Shown piece by piece: positions 12,201-24,200 of a DNA stretch of 64,000 bases. The stretch is taken from the NCBI GenBank assembly GCA_947652605.1, contig OX393583.1:10023222-10087221 (forward strand). Direction: 5' to 3'. The translations under genes were made by a program, and so were the position numbers. Every line of letters begins with the position of its first letter. Position 1 is the first letter of the stretch. The notes beneath the pieces are model-generated. The model did no database searches and had not been told where the DNA came from. It saw only the letters and a program-made list of their open reading frames with translations. The stretch comes from Elmis aenea (lineage: Eukaryota; Arthropoda; Insecta; Coleoptera; Elmidae).

Positions 12201-15200
12201 GTGCTACTTTCTTCTGTACCTGGGTTGGGGGTAGTTGTTTCACCAGTTCCGGAACCTGGGGTGGTCGTTACTGCTCCACTTTCACATCCTGCATCCCATG
12301 GCCAGTCACAGACTTGGAGTGTTGGGTTGAAATGCAGACCATCTGGACAATCGAATTCGACTTTGTGACCGTTATCGCATTTGTAGAATTTGGTGCAGTC
12401 ACTTTCGTGTGGTAGATGTACGGTGTAATTGAGTGGGTCTGGGAAGGGGCATTCCTTGTCTAGGCCTGGTGTAGTTGGAGCGGGAGATGTTGGTTTATTT
12501 GTAGTTGGTTTGGATGTAGTTGTTTCGCCATTTCCGGAACCTGGGGTGGTCGTTACTGCTCCGCTTTCACATCCTGCATCCCATGGCCAGTCACAGACTT
12601 GGAGTGTTGGGTTGAAATGCAGACCATCTGGACAATCGAATTCGACTTTGTGACCGTTATCGCATTTGTAGAATTTGGTGCAGTCACTTTCGTGTGGTAG
12701 ATGTACGGTGTAATTGAGTGGGTCTGGGAAGGGGCATTCCTTGTCTAGACCTGGTGTAGTTGGAGCGGGAGATGTTGGTTTATTTGTAGTTGGTTTGGAT
12801 GTAGTTGTTTCGCCATTTCCAGAACCTGGGGTGGTCGTTACTGCTCCGCTTTCACATCCTGCATCCCATGGCCAGTCACAGACTTCGAGTACTGGGTTGA
12901 AATGCAGACCATCTGGACAATCGAATTCGACTTTGTGACCGTTATCGCATTTGTAGAATTTGGTGCAGTCACTTTCGTGTGGTAGATGTACGGTGTAATT
13001 GAGTGGGTCTGGGAAGGGGCATTCCTTGTCTAGGCCTGGTGTAGTTGGAGCGGGAGATGTTGGTTTATTTGTAGTTGGTTTGGATGTAGTTGTTTCACCA
13101 TTTCCGGAACCTGGGGTGGTCGTTACTGCTCCGCTTTCACATCCTGCATCCCATGGCCAGTCACAGACTTGGAGTGTTGGGTTGAAATGCAGACCATCTG
13201 GACAATCGAATTCGACTTTGTGACCGTTATCGCATTTGTAGAATTTGGTGCAGTCACTTTCGTGTGGTAGATGTACGGTGTAATTGAGTGGGTCTGGGAA
13301 GGGGCATTCCTTGTCTAGGCCTGGTGTAGTTGGAGCGGGAGATGTTGGTTTATTTGTAGTTGGTTTGAATGTAGTTGTTTCGCCATTTCCGGAACCTGGG
13401 GTGGTCGTTACTGCTCCGCTTTCACATCCTGCATCCCATGGCCAGTCACAGACTTGGAGTGTTGGGTTGAAATGCAGACCATCTGGACAATCGAATTCGA
13501 CTTTGTGACCGTTATCGCATTTGTAGAATTTGGTGCAGTCACTTTCGTGTGGTAGATGTACGGTGTAATTGAGTGGGTCTGGGAAGGGGCATTCCTTGTC
13601 TAGGCCTGGTGTAGTTGGAGCGGGAGATGTTGGTTTATTTGTAGTTGGTTTGGATGTAGTTGTTTCGCCATTTCCGGAACCTGGGGTGGTCGTTACTGCT
13701 CCGCTTTCACATCCTGCATCCCATGGCCAGTCACAGACTTGGAGTGTTGGGTTGAAATGCAGACCATCTGGACAATCGAATTCGACTTTGTGACCGTTAT
13801 CGCATTTGTAGAATTTGGTGCAGTCACTTTCGTGTGGTAGATGTACGGTGTAATTGAGTGGGTCTGGGAAGGGGCATTCCTTGTCTAGGCCTGGTGTAGT
13901 TGGAGCGGGAGATGTTGGTTTATTTGTAGTTGGTTTGAATGTAGTTGTTTCGCCATTTCCGGAACCTGGGGTGGTCGTTACTGCTCCGCTTTCACATCCT
14001 GCATCCCATGGCCAGTCACAGACTTGGAGTGTTGGGTTGAAATGCAGACCATCTGGACAATCGAATTCGACTTTGTGACCGTTATCGCATTTGTAGAATT
14101 TGGTGCAGTCACTTTCGTGTGGTAGATGTACGGTGTAATTGAGTGGGTCTGGGAAGGGGCATTCCTTGTCTAGGCCTGGTGTAGTTGGAGCGGGAGATGT
14201 TGGTTTATTTGTAGTTGGTTTGGATGTAGTTGTTTCACCATTTCCGGAACCTGGGGTGGTCGTTACTGCTCCGCTTTCACATCCTGCATCCCATGGCCAG
14301 TCACAGACTTGGAGTGTTGGGTTGAAATGCAGACCATCTGGACAATCGAATTCGACTTTGTGACCGTTATCGCATTTGTAGAATTTGGTGCAGTCACTTT
14401 CGTGTGGTAGATGTACGGTGTAATTAAGTGGGTCTGGGAAGGGGCATTCCTTGTCTAGGCCTGGTGTAGTTGGAGCGGGAGATGTTGGTTTATTTGTAGT
14501 TGGTTTGGATGTAGTTGTTTCGCCATTTCCGGAACCTGGGGTGGTCGTTACTGCTCCGCTTTCACATCCTGCATCCCATGGCCAGTCACAGACTTGGAGT
14601 GTTGGGTTGAAATGCAGACCATCTGGACAATCGAATTCGACTTTGTGACCGTTATCGCATTTGTAGAATTTGGTGCAGTCACTTTCGTGTGGTAGATGTA
14701 CGGTGTAATTGAGTGGGTCTGGGAAGGGGCATTCCTTGTCTAGGCCTGGTGTAGTTGGAGCGGGAGATGTTGGTTTATTTGTAGTTGGTTTGGATGTAGT
14801 TGTTTCGCCATTTCCGGAACCTGGGGTGGTCGTTACTGCTCCGCTTTCACATCCTGCATCCCATGGCCAGTCACAGACTTGGAGTGTTGGGTTGAAATGC
14901 AGACCATCTGGACAATCGAATTCGACTTTGTGACCGTTATCGCATTTGTAGAATTTGGTGCAGTCACTTTCGTGTGGTAGATGTACGGTGTAATTGAGTG
15001 GGTCTGGGAAGGGGCATTCCTTGTCTAGGCCTGGTGTAGTTGGAGCGGGAGATGTTGGTTTATTTGTAGTTGGTTTGGATGTAGTTGTTTCGCCATTTCC
15101 GGAACCTGGGGTGGTCGTTACTGCTCCGTTTTCACATCCTGCATCCCATGGCCAGTCACAGACTTGGAGTGTTGGGTTGAAATGCAGACCATCTGGACAA

Positions 15201-18200
15201 TCGAATTCGACTTTGTGACCGTTATCGCATTTGTAGAATTTGGTGCAGTCACTTTCGTGTGGTAGATGTACGGTGTAATTGAGTGGGTCTGGGAAGGGGC
15301 ATTCCTTGTCTAGGCCTGGTGTAGTTGGAGCGGGAGATGTTGGTTTATTTGTAGTTGGTTTGAATGTAGTTGTTTCGCCATTTCCGGAACCTGGGGTGGT
15401 CGTTACTGCTCCGCTTTCACATCCTGCATCCCATGGCCAGTCACAGACTTGGAGTGTTGGGTTGAAATGCAGACCATCTGGACAATCGAATTCGACTTTG
15501 TGACCGTTATCGCATTTGTAGAATTTGGTGCAGTCACTTTCGTGTGGTAGATGTACGGTGTAATTGAGTGGGTCTGGGAAGGGGCATTCCTTGTCTAGGC
15601 CTGGTGTAGTTGGAGCGGGAGATGTTGGTTTATTTGTAGTTGGTTTGGATGTAGTTGTTTCGCCATTTCCGGAACCTGGGGTGGTCGTTACTGCTCCGCT
15701 TTCACATCCTGCATCCCATGGCCAGTCACAGACTTGGAGTGTTGGGTTGAAATGCAGACCATCTGGACAATCGAATTCGACTTTGTGACCGTTATCGCAT
15801 TTGTAGAATTTGGTGCAGTCACTTTCGTGTGGTAGATGTACGGTGTAATTGAGTGGGTCTGGGAAGGGGCATTCCTTGTCTAGGCCTGGTGTAGTTGGAG
15901 CGGGAGATGTTGGTTTATTTGTAGTTGGTTTGGATGTAGTTGTTTCGCCATTTCCGGAACCTGGGGTGGTCGTTACTGCTCCGCTTTCACATCCTGCATC
16001 CCATGGCCAGTCACAGACTTGGAGTGTTGGGTTGAAATGCAGACCATCTGGACAATCGAATTCGACTTTGTGACCGTTATCGCATTTGTAGAATTTGGTG
16101 CAGTCACTTTCGTGTGGTAGATGTACGGTGTAATTGAGTGGGTCTGGGAAGGGGCATTCCTTGTCTAGGCCTGGTGTAGTTGGAGCGGGAGATGTTGGTT
16201 TATTTGTAGTTGGTTTGGATGTAGTTGTCTCGCCATTTCCGGAACCTGGGGTGGTCGTTACTGCTCCGCTTTCACATCCTGCATCCCATGGCCAGTCACA
16301 GACTTGGAGTGTTGGGTTGAAATGCAGACCATCTGGACAATCGAATTCGACTTTGTGACCGTTATCGCATTTGTAGAATTTGGTGCAGTCACTTTCGTGT
16401 GGTAGATGTACGGTGTAATTGAGTGGGTCTGGGAAGGGGCATTCCTTGTCTAGGCCTGGTGTAGTTGGAGCGGGAGATGTTGGTTTATTTGTAGTTGGTT
16501 TGGATGTAGTTGTTTCACCATTTCCGGAACCTGGGGTGGTCGTTACTGCTCCGCTTTCACATCCTGCATCCCATGGCCAGTCACAGACTTGGAGTGTTGG
16601 GTTGAAATGCAGACCATCTGGACAATCGAATTCGACTTTGTGACCGTTATCGCATTTGTAGAATTTGGTGCAGTCACTTTCGTGTGGTAGATGTACGGTG
16701 TAATTAAGTGGGTCTGGGAAGGGGCATTCCTTGTCTAGACCTGGTGTAGATGGAGGGGATGGTGTTGTGGTTGGCTTATTTGTACTTGGGTTGGGTGTAG
16801 TTCCGCCGTTTCCGTTACCTGAGGTCGTTCCTTCTCCGCTTTCACATCCTGCTTCTTCTGGCCAGTCACAGACTTCGAGTACTGGGTTGAAATGCAGACC
16901 ATCTGGACAATCGAATTCGACTTTGTGACCGTTATCGCATTTGTAGAATTTGGTGCAGTCACTTTCGTGTGGTAGATGTACGGTATAATTAAGTGGATCT
17001 GGGAAGGGGCATTCCTTGTCTAGACCTGGTGTAGATGGAGGGGATGGTGTTGTGGTTGGTTTATTTGTACTTGGGTTGGGTGTAGTTCCGCTGTTTCCGT
17101 TACCTGAGGTCGTTCCTTCTCCGCTTTCACATCCTGCTTCTTCTGGCCAGTCACAGACTTCAAGTACTGGGTTGAAATGCAGACCATCTGGACAATCGAA
17201 TTCGACTTTGTGACCGTTATCACATTTGTAGAATTTGGTGCAATCACTTTCGTGTGGTAGATGTACGGTATAATTAAGTGGGTCTGGGAAGGGGCATTCC
17301 TTGTCTAGACCTGGTGTAGATGGAGGGGATGGTGTTGTGGTTGGTTTATTTGTACTTGGGTTGGGTGTAGTTCCGCCGTTTCCGTTACCTGAGGTCGTTC
17401 CTTCTCCGCTTTCACATCCTGCTTCTTCTGGCCAGTCACAGACTTCAAGTACTGGGTTGAAATGTAGACCATCCGGACAGTCAAACTCTACCTTTTCTCC
17501 ATGATCGCATTTGTAGAATTTGGTGCAGTCGTTTTCGTGAGGTAGATGTACGGTGTAATTGAGTGGGTCTGGGAAGGGACATTCTGTTTCTATCGGTTTA
17601 GGAGAAGAAGGTGCTTGGGTGTTTTCCACTGAATTTTCTGAACTCTCTGAATATTCTGAATATTCTGAGTTTTCAGAACTTCCTGAACTTTCACACCCAG
17701 CATACTCTGGCCAATCACAGACTTCCAATGTGGGATTAAAATGCAGACCATCTGGACAGTCAAACTCTACCTTTTCTCCATGATCGCATTTGTAGAATTT
17801 GGTGCAGTCGTTTTCGTGTGGTAGATGAACTGTGTGATCTAGTGGATCATTTGCTGGACATTCTCCTGTAGCTGTAAATGTTAAATTTCATTTTGTAAAT
17901 TGTCGCAGAAATATTTAAGTATTTAAATACCTGAAAGTGCAGTTGGTATTACAGCAATAATGCCAAATAAGGTGAACCATATTGTGCTTCTCCTGAAACC
18001 TGTAAAATATATATTTAGTACACTAAAAAATTACTTGCTTATACAAATCACATTTTAATTAGTGCTTTACATTGGTAATTATTCAATGTTGAGACAAATC
18101 TATAATAAACTTGATTGTGTTTGACCTATACAGGGTTCTCGTTTTTCGAGTGCCACTATGGGGATCTCGTAAACTGCATGCGTCCATAAGAAAAAATTTA

Positions 18201-21200
18201 CCTGATGATTGTTCAAAAAAAGCGAAACGTCGCATGGAAAATATAATTGGGGATTTTTATTCCTTGCAAAAAGTAGCCATGAAAAAGTTTTTACAGAAAT
18301 GAAATTCGACATCAAATGAAAAAGTTACAGGCAAAAAACAAAAATCCACTTTTTTACTATTTCTCCTATATCTCAAAAGCTACAAAAGCTAGATAAGTTC
18401 TGTTTGCGTCAAATAATTAAGCACCTGAATATACAACTTTGCCCTAATTTAACCGAAATCGTAACTGTTACCGTTTACGAGATCCCATAGTGGCCCTCGA
18501 AAAACGAGAACCCTGGATTAGAAGGGAAAAAAAGATAATCTTATAACTAGTCCAAAAATACGTTTTTTTTTGGCTGTTAAAGAGTGTATAGCGAAAAACA
18601 ACAGAGAAATAAACTGAGTTGTGAAATGAGAATAAAACGCAAATAGTGAATATTAATAACAGAATAGTGAAAATGCAAGCCAATTTTAACAACAAGTCGG
18701 TTAAATTATCAAATATTAGTTTATACATTTAGGTTAATGCACTCATAGATATTAAAATTATAGTATCGCAAAACTTTGGACATGTCTAGTTCAGCGATCA
18801 AAACGTTAATTGGCATAAGAGACAAACATTTTTTTCGGAATCAAATTGTGTTTTAATTTATTAGTTTTATTTTTAACAAAATGTTAAAAAAATTTGTTAT
18901 AAAAAAGTTTGCAAATTTTTTAAAAATATTGTCCAAACATTTTGTGTTAATAAGTTCAAAAATTTTTGTTTAAAACGTTCATACATTTTTTATAATAATT
19001 TTTAATATTAATTAATATGAATTTAATATACAGGGTAAATCAAAAAGTCTGCAACAAATGTAAAAAAAGCTTATCTATTATTTCTCAGAAACTTTTATTC
19101 TTAATAAAAGTTTGTGTATGACCCAAAACTTATTTTAAGATGTTAAATAATTCAATAAAAATTCATATGAAACAGGATATTGGCGATTTTATACAAAATA
19201 TCATACACGAATAATGGAGGATAAGGTTGGACTACACTGTTAATAGCGATCTACTGATGTTACTTTTTCCCCTCCTAAACATACACGAATACAAACGCTA
19301 AAAGATTAAAACTGTAACGATTTGAAGTGTAATGTTAACTCTTTGAATGTGTTTTGTTAAAAAATTTGCACTTATTTATACCGGGTGCAACTGAAATCAG
19401 GCTAACCCCCTTGTTTTTCTTTAGCTTTGATTTTAGACAAATGAGATTGTAGACAGGTGATATGTGCAAAAAACTGGATTTTCTGAACATATTTTTTTTT
19501 TCACTCCCGGTTTCGCCGGAAATGGCTCTAATTTTGTTATTTCAAATGGAACATCCTATATATTTTTGCATTTTTGGAAAGAGCAAGCAATTTTGAATAT
19601 AATTTAGTTTAGTTAATTTTTATAACCTCAAATAATTTTTGGACACATTAAATTTTTTAATTAGTGCGCCGTGATATGCATTAATTGACTTTTATTATGT
19701 CAATAAGTGACCGAAAAACGTTTTTGTTAACCTTTATTGACATTTGGGTTACATTAATCGGCCTTAAATATTACGAAATTGGGTCAATTTTTTTAATGTA
19801 ACGATAGTGGCTCATGCGGTTATCTAAATAGAGTATTTTCTGACGAATTCAAAAATGCCAATAACTGGTATTTTTATCAAAAGAGGCTTTGAAATCTGAA
19901 ATTATTAAAACTTTTTGTAAGATATCCTAATAATCATAGTTGACTTTGCTCAATAGCAACAAAACAATTGTTTTTTTGTTGTTAAAATTTATCAGGACGA
20001 TTTAAAATCTAACAATTAAATAAAAAATAAATTATCACATCCAAAGTTTTACTCAATAAACAGTAACAAATTTTTGTAGTTTTATAAAGAAATCTTAATA
20101 AAATTACCAAGTTATTGGATTTGTTAAATTCGCCACAAAATACCTTATTTAAATAACCGCAACGTTTCATTAAAAAGAAAAAATGAATAATTGTCCAAAA
20201 AAAAAACTATTTCGCAACCTTGAAAGTTTATTAACGTAACCCAAATGTCAATTAAAATTTACAAAAACGATTTTCAGACACTTATTGTTAAGAAAATATT
20301 CAATTTATGCATGTCACAGCACAATTAATAAAAAATTTAATGTATGTCCAAAAATTATTTTAGGTTATAAAAATTAACTAAAATCTGTATTGAAAATTGC
20401 TTGCTCTTTTTAAAAATACAACAATATACAGGGCGTTCCATTTGAAATAACGAATTTGAGGTCATTTTCGGCGAAACCGGAAGTAAAACAAAAGTTCAGA
20501 CACTTTTTGTTAGAAAAATATTCAATTTATGCATGTCACAGCACACTTAATAAAACATTTATGTTAAGTCCAAAAATTATTTGATATATAAAAATTAACC
20601 AAAATCATTATTCAAAATTGCTTCCTCTTTTAAAAAAATGCAATAATATACGGGGTGTTCCATTTGAAATAAAAAAGTTGGGGTCATTTTCGGCGAAACC
20701 GGAAGTGAAACAAATATATGTTCAAAAAATCCGTTTTTTTGCACATATTGCCTGTCTACAATCTCTTGGTCTAAAATCAAAACCAAAGAAAAAAGGGGGT
20801 GCGCCTGATTTCAGTTACACCAGGTATACAATTTTTGTTATGACACAATTTTTAATTTATAAAAAATATTACAAAACATTAAATGTTTCAAGCATTCGCA
20901 ACCATGTGGGCTGAATGCCAGCTCCAGACTTGTACTAGTTATAAATCAACATTTTATGTATTTTAAAACTAAGTCAAGAAAAAGATAAATTTAAAAAAAA
21001 GTGAAAATAAAAATTTTCAAAAATTAAAATTTTAAAAAATTTTACGTTCTGAAAAAATAAAAATTTCAAAAAATTTCACTTTTAAACAAAATTGAAATTT
21101 GAAATGAAAATTTGCATTTTTTAAAATTATTAGTGACCCTTGCAAGCCTCCTTATAAGTTAATTTTAAAGCAATTGGAAATAAATTGCAAGAAAAAAAGT

Positions 21201-24200
21201 ACTTACACAACATGTTATAAGCCAGTTTTGAGTTCTTTTAAGCACTATTTATGCAGTTGGGAACTCACAAAAGTGTTTAATTCACCAAGATATACTGAAC
21301 ATGTAAATAATAATCGTTTCTTATATAGGGCCAGCATTATCAGTTACTTCTAGGTTTTCGTTAAGATAATTATCAAAAAATAAAAGTAGGTATCGTAAAA
21401 CTGATTCATCAGCCGACTAGCTTTATTTGGATTAACTTTAATTCCTTCGTCAATTGGTGATAAAGAGATTGCTTAATCCGTGTATTAACTCTTGTGTACT
21501 TTTTACTTTCTTAATGCAGAATTCAAAAGTCATCCGTATTTTTTGATTACATTGTTCAATAATTATTTTGACTTTTTTGTGTTATTTATGGACTTTGGGT
21601 TTTAGCTGGTTTCGTAGTTTGCAAAAGCGTTGATTGATGGGTTTGCGTTTAATAAAAACCCTTATCATAGGGTAAGTCGAGGAGAGTTGGACCGGTAGGA
21701 GAGACGGACCACTCTTAATAGTTTTCGACTGTGTTCACATATAGCGGTTTGTCTGTGATGTTTAGGTAAATGGTACCGTAATACATACGTGAGATCCATG
21801 TTAGCACGATTGTTAACTTTTTAACTAAAATACGAGTTTTAATTAAAAATTTCAGAGCTTAAAATTATGAAGTCAAAACGTAAATTGTCAATTTTAGTAC
21901 TTCAGGTAAGTTTTAACTAGTTTTTTGTGAGTTTCTGTACAAGGCACACTGTAAAACATGTACTAAACCTTAAAATATCGGTTGACAAAATATTGGGTGT
22001 AACATAAATACGATGGTCCATCTATCCTCTTACATGAGGATAGACGGACCACATTTGTGGAGGACAGGTGGACCTATATATATATGCACAGATACAAAAC
22101 GTAAGTGACAAAAATGATCAGCTTCCCTCAGAACAAGCAGCAGGGACTTCCTCAAATGATGGAGGTATAACTAACACTAATTTAGAAATAGAAATAACTG
22201 TCGAGGATACACCTGGCAAGATGTTGGATGATATATCACCTGTAAAGGAAACAGTTTTAAATGTAAGAAAACGCGGAAAAGGAGTATAGCGGCCATCTTA
22301 AATTCAGTTAAGAACATTGAAAAGAGAAAACATATCAATGATAAAGGGCAACGGCAGACAGACGAAAACAAACAGGAGAAGAAGGGAAAAGAAAGGATTT
22401 CCAAGAAAAGTGTAGTGCAGAATAAGAACGCGAAACGCCAATGCTTATCTTCTTCGGAAGAATCAGAAAATGAAATAAAACTCGATTTAAACGACGACGA
22501 AACAACAGATGAAAATTTAGAAGATTATGAAAACAAATGTGCTGGTTGCAGTGAAGATTATAGATCAACAAAGAAGAAAGAAGATTGAATTAAGTGCATT
22601 ATATGTAGCCGTTGGTTGCATGAAGGATGCACGTCATATCTAAATTTGTGCCAGTTGTGCGGAAAACACTCCACAAAGACAAAATAAATAATATTTTATA
22701 TTTATTTCTTTCCTTCTATGTTTGGTCCGTCTCTCCTATAGTATGGAGGAGAGATGGACTTTTGCAATGTTTAACTTTTTAAAAAAAATTTAAACCCAGT
22801 TATGACTATTTTTTGTTTTGTATATGTAATAGTGTTTACCAAAGTATGTTCTTTGTTATCTATATTTTTAAATAAATGTAGAGAAATTTAATAAAGTTTT
22901 ATTTACGTTTTTCCAAAATGTAGTCCATCTCTCCTACACTTACCCTAACAGCTGCCGGAGTTTAAGGAAAGAGAAAGCGTAAAAATTTCAGCAAATGCTT
23001 TTTGTTCATTGTTTTAGAACGTCTGTTATCTCTCGCCATAAAGGCAGCGGTGGATAAGTTCTACGATTAACCCCTCCTCGGGCGCAATGTATCTGTGAGA
23101 TACGTTGCACTGAATTTTTTAAGTTCCTACCTCAGCCGATTCGCGTCAAAAATTGATTATCCAGCTAATTGCTTTCTATACCTGACTTGTCAGAATATTT
23201 TCGACTGTTACAGCCTGCGCATCTCTTGCTGTACGAAGGAAAATACAGGGTGTGTATAAATTGGCGGAAGCGCTACACGTGACGATGTTCTTCGTAAAAT
23301 TCTAGGTCGAAAATCTTGATACAAAAATGTTGTACCATGCTTCCTATGGCCTCAGGAACCATTTAAAGAAAAAAAATATTGGCAGCATTGCATACATTAA
23401 TTTGCATTTGGACATTTTTTTATCAGCAATTTTTACTTAGATGTTTACAATTTTTGTTCGAACTGAAAGTTCGTAAACATGGCTGCAAACTTTTTGGTAT
23501 CGTCTAACACAAACTAGAAATAATTATGAGAAAAACAGAGATGACAGCTAACGACAATGTTGCCATATGTATTATTTTCATTCAAATCAGTGATTTACAT
23601 ATTTTCAACAACAATTTTTGAAAGGAAGAACACAATATCTAGGAAAAAATACTATTCGAAATTTATTTTTATTCCATATTGCAGCTTTTTCATTTGTAAG
23701 TATTAAAGAACTAAATATCAAAACTTTGAGGACCTCTTGCAGACACAGCAAGCATGGTACAACACTTTCGTATTAAGATTTTCCACTTGGAATTTTACGA
23801 AGAGCATCGCCACGTGTAGCGCTTCCGCCAATTTTTACACACCCTGTATATATCATGTGGGGTCGATTAATTCGTTTTCCTTACATTTTAGCAAAAATTA
23901 GGTAATTTGTCATTCTGTTGTTTAAACGATCGTTTTAAAGAAATAGTCACGTTTAATTGTTTGTATGCTTTTATTTACCAGGTATATTCTTAATGTGACA
24001 TAAGACTACTACTAGAAAAAAAAAGATATACGAAAAATTACCTAATCTGTGCTATAATGTAAGGAAAATGAATAAATCGACCCCACATGATATACAGTGT
24101 GTCCAAAAGGAATGGAATATGCTATATATCTCAGTAAATATCCACTTTAGGGGAAAATGTTTTGAATAAAAGTTATTTGATACATAGTTTTCCACCCTAA

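Noticed and set aside
16735..17247. Short - strand open frames in a second reading frame of the chitin-binding array
   Set aside because: They overlap the confirmed frame, lack the Cys pattern and have no start or splice context.
12437..17567. Regular repeats considered as a CRISPR-like or satellite array
   Set aside because: The unit is 285 bp with no unique spacers, it keeps an open frame, and it encodes CBM14 domains; the organism is an insect.
12002..17728. Taking the internal Met at 17728 as the start of the chitin-binding protein
   Set aside because: It lies within the first CBM14 domain and would drop the signal peptide; exons 1 and 2 give a complete, in-phase N-terminus.
12156..17783. 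Series of ~74-residue open frames on the + strand every 285 bp
   Set aside because: They are the antisense shadow of the chitin-binding repeat and recur only because the unit length is a multiple of three without stop codons on the other strand.
22068..22684. A host PHD-finger gene at 22.1-22.7 kb
   Set aside because: It is enclosed by TA-flanked inverted ends, has a frameshift and an in-frame TGA, and resembles a transposase C-terminus.
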